This document shows positions 1 through 12,526 of a stretch of DNA of 64,000 nucleotides, piece by piece; the first letter of the stretch is position 1, and each line of letters starts with the position of its first letter. The position numbers were made by a program, and so were the translations under genes. The notes beneath the pieces are model-generated. The model was not told the origin of the DNA and ran no database searches. It saw only the letters and a list, made by a program, of their open reading frames with translations. The stretch lies in contig VZDJ01000010.1 of assembly GCA_008694505.1 (NCBI GenBank), forward strand, positions 1,552,234 through 1,616,233, read 5' to 3'. Source of the stretch: Cyanoderma ruficeps. Its lineage: Eukaryota > Chordata > Aves > Passeriformes > Timaliidae.

Positions 1-3000
1 ACATGATGGTGAATATTTCTTCTGAGATTAAGTAACATTTAACAGTATAATGATTGCCTAGTGAAAGATAGAGTGAACCTTAAGAAAACTACAAACATAT
101 GAAAACTTTCTAAGAAAAAGGTTTGGACAACATTATTTACTGACTAAATAAAAACTGAACAGAGAAGTCTGTACTGAGTAAAGAAAGCAATTCTACTGGA
201 TTTCAGGAATACAAATTAAATGTTATGACTATGTTTTTTCAAATGAATAAGTAAGAAGCATTAATTAAACTGTTTAAAAATAAATTAGAAACACATGCAG
301 ACATGCTGTCTCTCCCTGGATGGAGGTAGATGGAATAACAAGTGTCTGCCACCTTGAATTTGCCAACAAATCTATACAATAGACAGAAATGAGCTCACAT
401 TTTATTTTACTGCTCAGTGATTTAATGTTTTTTAATCCAATTCTTTGTCTTTTTTTGGACTTCTTCTTCAATAACAAGGATGCTATATTCCACAATACGT
501 CTTTTTTTCAGCTAAAATATGTATATAAAAAAGAGGTGTCAGATTAGCTTTGATGATTAAACAAGAAATATAATGACACCAAAGACTGAAAAATATGGAA
601 ACACAATGAATTAATAAAATGACACCTTTCTGCATTCAAGCAGAGCTGTAAAAAGTGAAAGACAATCTGTATGCAGGCCCTGTGCACATCAAAATTAATA
701 TCTGTAATTTTTAAAAGTATACTTAGGTTTTTGGGGTCATCATTGATTGTTGATATTTTATCTGTTTTAGCACAACTAGATAAAAGGGCAGTGTTCTGAT
801 GAGGTGCTTCCTCCTGGCGCTGGAAACAATTTTACTGTACTAAGTTGCTAGAAAATTTAGTAGGTGCAAGAATAATGTAACTCTTTAAAGCCTATTGATG
901 CACACTCAAAGCACAAAGTTAGATTTGCTCACATCTTCAGCTGTCAGTAGATTTGAAATTAAATCTATTTCTTCTGAGGTGATTATTGGTATCTCTAGGT
1001 ACTATGATGAAACAACATATTTAATTTATTGAAAAGATAAATGAAAAACCAAACCCAATATATGCACTATTGCAGTGTAATAGTGTCTCCCATCAGGAGG
1101 CAGAAAATTATTATGAACCAACACAGAGGCTGAATTTGTATTCATTTAAACAGAAGGGAAAAGCACATAAAGTTCTTTTCTGTTGGGACACAAGGTGAAT
1201 TAACCATGACTTCAAGTCCCAGAGTATTTATGGGGATGAGTAGAAGGACACACAGTTCAATGGAATTTTCTGAATATTTTGTTTTGTTTTATTCAAGGAA
1301 TTTAAATCAGGTATTTCCTGCTGCAGCTGTGTGAATCTCACTAGTATTTATATTGACCTTTTAATTGTCATAAAATCACGTATTTTGGTACAATTGTCAT
1401 TAACCTGCAAGCAATGGCCTTTTACATGTTTAAAGTGGTTGGAGTTCTTGTTATTATAGACCACTTTCAATGCTGTTCATTTAGTGTGCTGTGTTTTTAA
1501 CACCAATGTAATCCACTCTGCATTTTCCATTTAAAATGCATAAGGCAAAGTGCATCATAACAGGATGTAACTACGTATTAATCAAATTAGCACAACACTT
1601 CAAAGGCCCTGGCTTTTTACTAGGCTACTGTTAGACCACAATTCATGATGGAAAGCAACAGTGTAATGAAAGGCTTGGCAAGGGAGCTGTTTATTTTCTT
1701 TCCAGAAAGATATATGTGGGTTAATTTTCATGATGGGAAAAAATGTGGAGGAAAAGTAACAGTAAGCATTAAGCTAAAGCACAATAAATGGAATTTAAAA
1801 TACTACTGTGGGTTTGCTATTGACAAGCTAAATGTAGTAATTAGTTGATGACACAACAGAGCTCAAACGACCTATTGTTTAATTATTCAAACTTCATGAT
1901 CCAAACAAAGAAAAGTCTGATTATTCAATATTCACATTGGGAAACAGAAACAGCTGGGAGGTTCCTCCCTCATCACACATTTAACTTACTACGTAAACAT
2001 AAGGCCCTTCAGCTAATTCTTTTTAACTACTGTTTCTCAACAATTTCAAGTATGTGCTACCCATTTTCATTTTATGATAATTTTAAATTTTGTTTCAGAT
2101 GATGAAGTGAGGTGTTGTGTCATACTGACTCCTGCATGGAATATTCATGATTTAGGAAACCCAGTCTAAAATACTTGCAGCGTACCGCAGCAAAGCATCA
2201 AGAATTGACAAACAAATTGTGTCTGCATTGCTCTCTTTGCAATGTAACGGTTTGTTGTAAAATGTAAAAATGGTTTTCCTGCTTGAATGTATATTCTAAC
2301 ATCATTAGAGTTCCAGCTAAAATTAAAATGGTTTATGCTAAATTTTGGAATTATTTTATTAGATTTGTTCATATGTATTTGTCCCATTAGCCCATTTCCA
2401 TTTTTTTCCTTTATGTTTTTCGACTACAGGGTAGTTTGAAATGCAGTCTGAAAGCCAGGAGTGAAACTCCTCTTGGATTTAGCTGAAACAGGTCTGAATT
2501 AATGTTTTCACCCAGGACTTCCCCAACACAGCAATAACTTCCTTGTCTTCTAAATCCAGCCCTCCATTCTTTTGTTACTCATTTGTTTATTTATGCAAAA
2601 GTTTATGCATGCAAGCTATTTATGTTGTTTCCTAAATCAGTACGTAGTCATTACACCCACTACTGTTTTCTATTTGTTCCCAGTAGATGAAGAAAATAGT
2701 AATCCATCCTCTCATTTATGTTTTGTAAAACATATAAGAAATCTTTATGGCCATATCTCTGTTTTCATTATTGAAGTGCATTAGTAATAACAAAGTCGAT
2801 ATGAGCACCTTTCTGGAGACGCTGAAAATGACTGAAATTTATCCTATGGAAACCTGCTTTGACATACTTGCTTTGACATGCACACAGGCTCTTGCTAGAG
2901 AAAATCACTGAGGAAATATTATTTTAAGTTATGATGGTAATGCTTCCAAAAGGAAGATTGAAGGTGACAAGATAAATCTTTAGGAACCTTTCAATTATGA

Positions 3001-6000
3001 AAGAATGCAGTCAGTGCAAATTCAGAAACTGTTCAGAGATTAAAAATATTAAAAATAAAATCTACCTCTAAGAGTACATACGTTCCTTTTATGTGATATC
3101 TATACAGGAAATATAGTACCTACACAAGAATTTTTAGAATAATAACATAAATTTGTATGAATTATCCTTATATAGTGAATCTGAGTATTAGGTAACAGAT
3201 TTCAAATGATACTGGAATCATCTGTTTCTTAAAAGCCAATTTATGTAATTTTTTGAAGAAGAAACTTAGTATTTAAATATCTCTTGTGCAATCTGCTAAA
3301 TAAAAAGTAAAAACCTACTGAACTGGAACCCTAAATCAACTATATTAATAATCCTAAAAGTTTGATGGTTTGATGTAATATTTTTAATGATTATAATTTC
3401 TGAATATTTTGGTTCTCTTATTCCTCTTTCCTGCTTGGGAGAAGATAGATTACAAAAATCCCAAGCATACTGACAGAGATGAATATAAAGTCACATAAAA
3501 AGTAGCTGTTGTGATTAATGTGATAGGAGAACTATGCACACACACACATATGCGAATATATCCTATGACTATAAAAAAATTCAACCATTCAGATCACTCC
3601 ATGAGACTTCATTGTACCTGAAAAGCTGCTGTCCACTAATTTGCTACACACTTATTATAACATTCACATTTAGTTCTGACTTTATGATATGTTGTATAAG
3701 AAACACTTTCATCTGAAAATTTCCAGCTAACTTTTAATTTAAGTTTTAGCTTAACCTTGCAGGTTAAGTTATATTTTTTGTGTGTGTGTCATGTCCACCA
3801 CAATGGCTTCACAGAAACTGCCTACGTATTTTCTAATGGTATCCTCTCTTCATTGTGAATGGCTAGGATCAAATAGAAGGACAAATTTTTATCTTAATCA
3901 TGAAAATCTCTCACAGAGATGTCTGATTTGAATTGTCCATTTAAAGAAACTGAAATTTTAGATGGGTAGACCTATAATGTCATTTAGCTATCTCTTTGCA
4001 TCATTCTCTGTGGTATAATATTCCTATATTCTCTCTAAATGAGATTTTGATCGTTCAAATCACATCTCTAGAGAGTCTTTTTCATACCTGACAGACCTTG
4101 AAACATGAGAATGTATCTTTGCTTTAATTATATATTTTCTCAGTTTTGTTCTTTCACTTCTAGGTTGAATTTTAGAATAATGCCAAATTGATATTTCTTA
4201 TCAAAGTATGAAGAGGATAATTTTTTTTTCTGTTGCAAACTGTGAATATTCAAACAGAAGATTAAGCTGTAATGACTTGCAGGACATCTTGTGTTCAGTA
4301 TGAAAATCTTACAAGAAAGAAAGAGCAATTCTGAATATTGGGCTTCTTCCTAAAAATTTGTGTACTAGAAGTCTAGTGAAATTTCAGACAAATGAAGTGT
4401 TTATAGGAAAATAAATGCAGTACTTTGAAATTTCTGCCATAGAGAAATCAAGCAACAGTTTCTGGAATAGGAACAGAGCAATCATACTTCTGTGCCTTTC
4501 TCAAGGACAAGGGGACTATCCAGTCACTGCTTCACAAAAAGTAAAAATCTTGTTTAAACTTAGATGGAGAATATATGTACTGTAATTTATCTAGGAAATC
4601 AGGTTGCCTGAACTGGGTTTTTAGGACATTGAATTTCCTCCTACACCACATGGACTGAGAACATCAAATCACTGAACTGATATGTCTATATGTATATATG
4701 AGGGTGCAGAACAATGTCAGCAATAATTGCTGTTCTCGTAGGAAAAGAATACAGTTTTTAAAGCTGTTTATCTCTCATATCACTATTTAGGCAGTATAGA
4801 TCAGAAGACTGAATTTCTACATAATTTCAGGAAAATGATATCGCTCCAGCAGAAGGTTAAAACATTTAAAAATCAATTTGAAAGGAGAGGAAAGTACTGG
4901 CAATGAACAGAGTGCTTTTTATAGGAAAGACCACCTGGTGGTGAGAAGAATGGCATTGTGTTTTATTTATATAATTTTCATTTGGAAATATATCTAGAAG
5001 AACTCTTCCAAAACCAAGAAGTAGAATATATGGTGAGAATTCAGGTATCTCTCTGAGAGAAGCTCTCATCCAGGAAAAGTCTTCTTTAGATTCTTAAAGT
5101 AAAATGAAATTTTTAAACTCTTGAAATTCTTCTGGAATCATGACCATTTTCTCATCATATTTATTTTCATTTCACTCGCGATTAATTTAATTACTCTCTG
5201 AAATTATATAGTCTTAGGTGAAATTTTTATTTATATATAAATGAAAGCATCCCATGTTTTAAAGATATTATTCATTTCATTATAGGATAAAAAAAAAATC
5301 TCACCCCATCCCACAGGAAATTTCCAAGACACATCTAGCTTGCATTATGTGTTAGATGCAAATGTATTTGGTTTAATTATTACATTTATTGTTCTGTTTT
5401 ACAATAGCTCAAAAAATTAAATTATTAAATTAATAAAAGAGGAGCCTTCAAAGACTTTAAAAAAAATCATTACTTAGGAGATACCACACATATGCAGGAA
5501 ATTGTGCTATTTATTTTCACACTACAAACCACTCAAGTTCAAATATTAGAGGTAAGAATAAATAAACTAATTTAAAATAAAATCCCACATGTCACTGAAG
5601 TTTTATTACCTTAAGTCCGGAATTATCTTAGATGCCAGACAGCTATATTTCAAATATTCACACAATTTGCCCTGTAGAAACAGTATTCTTGTCCAATTCT
5701 TCTTCAGTCTTAAGGTCTGTAGACCTCCATAAAATCAGGCCAAATCTAATAGTTATGTTTCTAAATAAATAAAAGGGTTGCAATCCAAATACTTTTTTAG
5801 TGCATACTATTTTTAAGGGTATCTTCTCAAGATACTAGCTGAGAAGGATAAAGTCAAGATTAATTTTCAAACATTAGTGTACATTTCTGTGTCAATATTT
5901 CAATGTTTCAATCATGCTAAAACTTCATGAAGTTTAATCTAAACCTGTAACTTTATCAAATTCTCTTGTTAGCACATAATTTTTACTTCTTCTTTAGTTA

Positions 6001-9000
6001 ATTATTGAGAATTTTGTATGTGCTTGCATAAAAGTGTGTTAACATCTCCTCACCCTAAATATGTCAAAATGGGACTTGTTTTATTAAATTTATAGATTTT
6101 ACAAGGAAATCATCTGTCCTTTATACATGTGTTTCCATTTCTGTGAATGGTATGAAAGTGTGAAAAATATCCATTAAAACAGAGCGTACAGCTTTTTAGA
6201 GTTTGGTGAATGCAGAGAAAACCCTCCTATTATAGCCATTTTGACACTTTGAGGTTCACTGAACAGCAAATGTGGTTCTCTTCTATTTTGTGATGGTTGA
6301 AAAGCAAATTCTGATTTACTTGGTCTTCACGTGAACTTTTAGTCATAAAATGAGCAGAAGATAAAATACAATCTGGTACCAAATCCTTTGTTCAACAAAG
6401 CCAAAAAGGCTTTTCAAAAGAAATGTTTTGCTAATATTTTTCAGTAAAATAAAAAGCCTTTCAGTGAAGAAATGTGTCTTTTGGGAGAACTTTTAGTAGG
6501 TCTTTTGGCATCAAAATTTACTGTTTTCACATGATATCAAAATGTCTATTTTCAAAAATTGTTTACTATTTTCAAAATGGTATCAAAGGTATGGCAAATG
6601 ATGTTAGGACATCAAATAATTAAGTGTTTTGCTTTTAGACCTAGATGAATCTAATATTTATCTTTTGATATCTCTCTGTTGTTTTTTTTCTTCCAACCAA
6701 CACATGTTGGCATCCATATGTACAAGCCAGTAGCTGGCCCTGAAAATTTACTAATGTGGTTGTTTTCCTCTTCATTGTTCTCCCCTGGGCTGTGATATGA
6801 CAGGTACCAGAGATGGACCTAAACAACTTATGTTTAGATCTATCTCATGGCTCGGAAGGAGCTTTGAAAAAATTTCCTGTACCCTTTCCCTCTTTTATTC
6901 ACACTGCATAATGAGATGCTAGTTATTTACTTGCTTTCAATCCAGGAGAGCAGGAGAGTACTGGAAATATAACTAGAAGTCCTACTTGTGAGATTTCAAG
7001 CCCAATTCCCAGAGCAGAAGGCTTAGATAATATCTGATGTCCATCTAAAATGAAATTAATCTCCTAAACTTTTGGATAGTTTTGGTTATTGTGAATATGT
7101 ATGTGCTGTAGTCAACCAGTTAATACCCTACTAAATTTTACTAAAAAAGATCCGTAATTATGTACAGCTGTATACCATTAATATTTTTGTACCAAGCTTT
7201 TTGCATACAGGAGGATATAAAGTAAATGAACAAGACATGATCTAAGACAATACATAACTGTTTCCTCTAGTTCCAAAAGTGCATTTATTGATTTTGTTTT
7301 CACATGGTCAGAATAATACAAACATTTGTCAGCTGCATCCTTTAGCACTCAGCCCATGCAGAGCTATTAAAAGTTACCCTATAGATCCCACCACAAATAA
7401 ATTGCTGTTGCAGTACATACTATTATGTCCCTCCTTCAGATAGACAAATAAATATAGTCTTCACAGAGTAGTGTTAGCAGTGTTAGAATACTTCAGTTGT
7501 CATTTGTAGCAATAGGCACGATAATACTTTTGGGATGAATAATGTATTAATTGTTTTGTTGAAAAATGGAGATGAACTTTATTTATGGCTGGGTTTCTCT
7601 AAAAGGGTTACAAGGGTTGCTCTTCTATTGTGCATACCAGGTTTTCAAATCAATATTTATACATTTTCTGCAATGCTAATGCAATCCTATCCATTTGTTA
7701 AAATAAACAATAAAACCTGACCTATTTACAGTGCTCTATATACGTTATACCAGCTACTCTATAAACATCACTGTAGAGAATTAACACTATGGTTTCAGTG
7801 GTGTAATTTATCAAATATGCAATCTGAAAATTAAAGATCCTGTTTTATGGTGCTTTCATGTATGTAACTCTCTGAAGTGATGTGGAGGACTGTATGAGAA
7901 TGGGTTACAGGACTGCGCAAGCTAATTGCCCTCCACCAGAATTTGGAAACTTATTGAAAACTTGAAAACCCAGAATAGGTTCAAGGATCAGGCCACTTTC
8001 TTTGCAAGCATCCAGAAAAAAGCAGCCCTTTTGAATCCAAATTTATACCTTCTGAAGATATAATTCATGTCTGTGAGAATATATCTCCATTCTAAATTGC
8101 TAGATTTCTTAATACTCTTCCCATCACTCCTCAACTTTGACCCTGCAGAATCACTACCTACTGAAAGGAGAGGGGGCTTCAGCCCACATGGCTCATTCAT
8201 CTTTAAATCTTTTCTTCGATCTTTCCTTTTTAAAACCAGGAGTGCTGACAACTGCACTGAGTGTTAGCTGAGTGAGTAGCCTTAATTTATCTTATTAGAA
8301 TCTGAGCCCCAACCACCAACCTCATTTCACCTCAGACCCTTTCCCCACATTTATTAAAAATGACTTATGTTCCTCTCAGATAATTTGCATAGAAGAGATA
8401 TGTCAAGTGCTTAAGTGCGACGGATCCTGAATTCAATATCCATATCAAAATTTTCACTATCTCATAACATTAAAACTTAATTTTAAATACATAATGAGAA
8501 AAGTCCTTATATTATAAATAAGAACTCTAAGTAGCTATACTGAGAAATTTCACTTTGCACAATGAGAGACTATGTAGGTGCATAATATTGAGATTTCCTG
8601 ATTCTTATTTCATGTTTTGGTGCAAAATAAGAAAAATTCCACTGACCACAACTACATCTAGAGAAGATTTTGATTGATGCATTTGTAGTAATAGACCCAA
8701 TACTTGAGAATTTTTTACAAGGACCAGTTACAACTTTAAAAGTAGGTACATAACTGTCTCACAGGCCATGCATTCATCATCTCCTTATCCTTAAAGGATA
8801 TTTAAATATGTAATTTAAAAAAAAAAGTTTAATTTTTGCACCAGTAGAACCTATACAGACATATTCCTCTTTGTTAAAGTCAATGGCAATCTCACTTCAA
8901 CATGTAGTCTTGGTTTATATTCTCCAGGGATTTCTTTAAGGAAGGTAAAACTGGCAATCGAAACATGCTCATGAGAATCCAAAAAGTGTTTCTGGTCAAA

Positions 9001-10030
9001 AAATATCTTTATGATAAGCAAGACTCAGCTTCATCCTACTTCAGTTCTTGCAAGTTGTTCTAAGGTAGTTCTGCTTTCTTCTACAGTCACTAGAGAAATC
9101 AAATGGATATACCTGGACAGCGTTTCATCTTCCATAATATCAGTGTCAAAGTTACATGGATAGATTGCTCTTCAGATGCTTGAGTCTGACTGACTGTCAA
9201 AGAGCACAAACAGATGTTTTATACTGATTATATCAGCTTAAGATAACTAAAACTGGGTGATGAATCCAGCCCTAAACCACTTGAATATTGAAACCACTCT
9301 GGAGTTTTACAGGCTCTTACCATTCCAATAGAGGAGTTATGCCCACTGTCACTGATGGAACACTGGCCAATAATGCAAGAATGAACTAAAGATGACTTGT
9401 CAAACATACAATACTTCCATTATAATAGTCCAAGTTTATAAGTACAGACTTGAATGATCTCATCTATAGAGCAGGTTTAACTCTAAGGTGAACATGCAGA
9501 GATCCCTGAAAGTCCAGAAGAAGCAGGCTGCTCCACCTGAGGAATGGTAAGAAGCAGCCCCAGCTTTGCAATAGCACCATCTTTAGCAGTAGCAGACTTA
9601 CAAATGCAGATTCAAAATAAGACTGATATTGAAGGAACAATCTTGCTTACAGGTATTGAACATCCCTATTCCTTTGATAAAGAAAAGTCACTAATATGGA
9701 TTTGATAGAAAGCAAAAAGTTTTTATATGCACATAGGCATAATTTCCCCTGTAAATGAATGAAAAACTACTCAATTTTTTCTTGAATATTAAATATGTTA
9801 CTTGAGGAAAAACCACTATCCTCAGAGAGAAGCATCTTTGTTGCCAATATTTTGAAAGTATGAGGCAAATAAAAAACAAACCCAAGTTTTTATAGTGTCT
9901 TTAGTTCTCCTTGCACTTGTCAGTTTTACCTTTTTTTTTTTTTCAAGACAACAGTAAATCTTCTGGCTAGAGTTAAATTTAAAGATGCATTGAAGATTAA
10001 TTATTAGGAAAGTAAAGTGCTTAACTTTTT
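1..10030. other. AT-rich non-genic stretch
   Basis: I see no supported gene, RNA or recognisable transposon here. All open frames are under 90 codons, lack family motifs and are expected by chance at this base composition. Small features only: a short CA run near 3537, TG run near 3779, an A10 run at 8817-8826 and a T13 run at 9931-9943. It could be intron or intergenic. Confidence 0.6.
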
Positions 10031-10351
10031 TTAAAAATGATTGCTGATAAAAAGCCTTTCAATATCACTTGGTATGCACTCTAAACACTTGATGGGCAGG
10101 AGATACAAGTGCTCCCTCACTATAACGAGGAGAGGCTGGCTGTGCTCTGAAGTTGCTGTCCCACAGGCTACAGTTGACAAGATCCCTGTATTATCTGTTC
10201 TGCAAGTGGAGCACTCATACTTATCATTACAGGAGCTATCACTGCTACTTTTTCCCATATCACATTTAAGGAGACTGCTTAAGCTGTCCACTTCTTCCTC
10301 CAATTCAAATGTGACATTAAACGTGGGTATTTGTGTTCACAATTGACATAG
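10031..10351 (-). pseudogene. Candidate host exon with a one-base frameshift, unidentified
   Basis: On the minus strand a pyrimidine-rich tract ends in a good acceptor (TTTCTGTATTTCAG). The exon would start at 10351, with an ATG at 10347-10349. The short frame from that ATG stops after about ten codons. One extra T near 10317-10322 separates it from a frame that stays open to a TAA at 10031. That frame is acidic at first (LEEEVDSLSSLL), then Ser/Cys-rich, then hydrophobic (QPLLVIVREHLYLLPIKC). I do not recognise a family. The block is more GC-rich than its surroundings, and the plus strand is also open for 101 codons, which weakens the coding case. It could be a decayed terminal exon, a fragment of an old retrocopy, or chance. 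Confidence 0.27.
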
Positions 10352-11649
10352 CTGAAATACAGAAAGAGAAATTATTTGTAGTGTTTGGGAACACAACCAT
10401 TTTGTGAATTGCTGGGCAGTAACAGCATCATCAGATTTTGTACTCTTATTTATAAAACATATACATATATATACATATCTCATTAGCTGCATTTGGAACA
10501 GGCTGTCATGAAAAAAAGAAAGCCCACTGAAAAGTACGTACATGGAAAGTGAAGGAAAAGAATCACAAGTGTACCCAGCAGTCTTTACACTTTCTGTGAT
10601 GTGAATTTTCTAGTAATAGAAAATGGAATTATGCTGGTTAAGATACATTTAATAATACCATTCTCAGAATAGTTTCAGAAAAAAACAGAATAAGGGTAAA
10701 GGAAAGGGTAGGGCTGTCTGTATTATTCGGGACTTTTTATTACATTTATGGTCCTTGCTGGTCTTTTCCAACCATTTGAATTAACACAGAAATACAGATG
10801 TGTCTAGGCAAATGAAATTATGTATAAAACAATCTCAAAAAATGAAATGCTCTGTCTCTTAGAGTTTCTCTAAACGCACTTGTAAAGCACATATCTAAAA
10901 TGCTATTTAGCCATCTGAAATATGTTTTATCAATGCAATTGCTCAAAAATTAGAAAGCTGGCAAATCATTCTGTGTAAGTCTAGAGAGTTCATAATTTTT
11001 GCTTTATTTGATAACTTCTATAAAAATACTGAATGTATGAATAGTTTAGTTTCTATCATTAAGCAGTATTTCAACCGTTGAGGATTGTTGGACTTCTTAT
11101 TTTCCTTGGCTTTTTCTTCTACCTTCCATTCTCTATTTCTGTGAAGTTTTTTTCTTTCTTTAATATATTTTGACACATAGAAAATGGAAAATCTTTGTTT
11201 CTTTGCAAGCTAGAAGGGTCAAAATAATTGAAACCCAAAATAAAAAAATAACATTTAATTCCTCTAAAAAATAAAAAAGCCTCAAAAATTTATAATTGGG
11301 CCAAAAGTCTGTTTTTTAAATACCTATTCTTTTTTCTCTTCAGTCTGTTTTTAAAATACCTATTATTTTTTATCTTCAGTCTGTGGACATAATATTTTAG
11401 ATATTATTCCACTTTTTGTTAAGAATTTTGATACCATTGATAAAAATTGATAGCTAAAAGTATTAAAAGAAATAAATTCCCAAGTCAATTATTTTCAATT
11501 TGCAAATTGTATCATATTGCTTGCACACACGAATGTAAAGCTGATAACTGAAAACTGGAAATACTTTTGTGTAGATTAACTTGAAATTAACATTGATAAT
11601 GTCTTAGAGCTCAAAACAGGCAGTTCTAAAAATTTATTCAGTTTTCCTC
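10352..11649. other. AT-rich non-genic stretch with a 36-base tandem duplication
   Basis: No gene or transposon is recognisable. The only structure is a diverged direct duplication of 36 bases (units 11306-11341 and 11342-11377), each starting AGTCTG and ending CTCTTC or ATCTTC, followed by the start of a third copy at 11378. Confidence 0.55.
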
Positions 11650-12180
11650 TGCAGATGTGAAGTGCAATGCAATCTGCCTTCTGTACAGGGAAGAAAGTGC
11701 ACAGAGCCAAGCACAGGTGGGTTTTACATCTGGGAAAACCAGCAGGAAACCAGCACATGGATCCACATGCTGCCACTCTGCAGGACTCAGGCTGGCTGTG
11801 CTGTGACACCCCTGACCTGGGTACCCCAAAGGGGCAGCCCTGTGGCCACAGCTGTGCCCATGGCAAGCTCCCCAGTGCTGCTCAAGGGATTTCAAATTGA
11901 TGTTGCCTTTTGGCTTTGGCTGTACAGCTATCTAAAATCCCACAGCTTTGGAAGGGGAACACATCATCTAGGAAGACTGGCCGTACCTATTCCCCACCTC
12001 CCTCTCCATTCTGCTCTGCAGCACAGAGCTAACCCTTCTGGTGGTGTGGAGGAGCAGGTGGCAGCTATCTAATGTCTGGCTATGAAGCCACATAGACACA
12101 TTTTTCCTGCATTCAGATACCCTAGGGTCTTCTGCCTTCAGCACAGGCCCATCTGCTGCTCTCTGCTGCACATGCTGTAG
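11650..12180. other. GC-richer patch of unknown nature
   Basis: This 530-base patch is clearly richer in G and C than the AT-rich flanks. It carries overlapping open frames on both strands, the longest 136 codons (11662-12072, plus). None shows a domain, signal peptide or repeat structure I recognise, and frames open on both strands are what raised GC alone produces. It has no LTR landmarks (no paired TATA and AATAAA) and no CR1 motif. It may be an unrecognised old repeat, a conserved element or part of a noncoding transcript. Confidence 0.35.
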
Positions 12181-12479
12181 AGGATACTAGTGCTTAAAGA
12201 CATGGGCAATAATACTGGCACACATACCTGGGACCAAAGCATCAGCTGACATAAAGTTGTGGGAGCTATGCTCTTTCTCAAAAACTTCAGTGTCTCTCCC
12301 AGGTTACGAACATAGTTTTGAACTGTACTAGAATTGAAGGATTTAAAATTATTATTTCATTTATATTTTGATGATTTTCTTGGAAATGCATTGTATACCC
12401 AAGTACTATGCTGTTCTCTCTGAGGCTTCAGTTTTGGGACAAATTCACATATAAACTCTCTATTTTTCTGCTTCTGTAG

Positions 12480-12526
12480 ATGACTAAACCAACACAGACC
12501 AGCAACTCAGAGGAGAAATCTACCAG
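12480..12526 (+). other. Candidate 47-base internal exon
   Basis: A pyrimidine-rich tract (CTATTTTTCTGCTTCTGTAG) ends in an acceptor directly before an ATG at 12480. After 47 bases the sequence reads ACCAG followed by GTATGC, a usable splice donor. The segment is open in the ATG frame and would encode a short hydrophilic Thr/Ser-rich stretch (MTKPTQTSNSEEKSTR). Small exons with both splice signals also arise by chance, so this is a suggestion only. I cannot connect it to a gene. Confidence 0.22.

Noticed and set aside
11662..12072. 136-codon plus-strand frame as a gene
   Set aside because: There is no domain, no splice support, and equally open frames on the other strand. Raised GC explains it.
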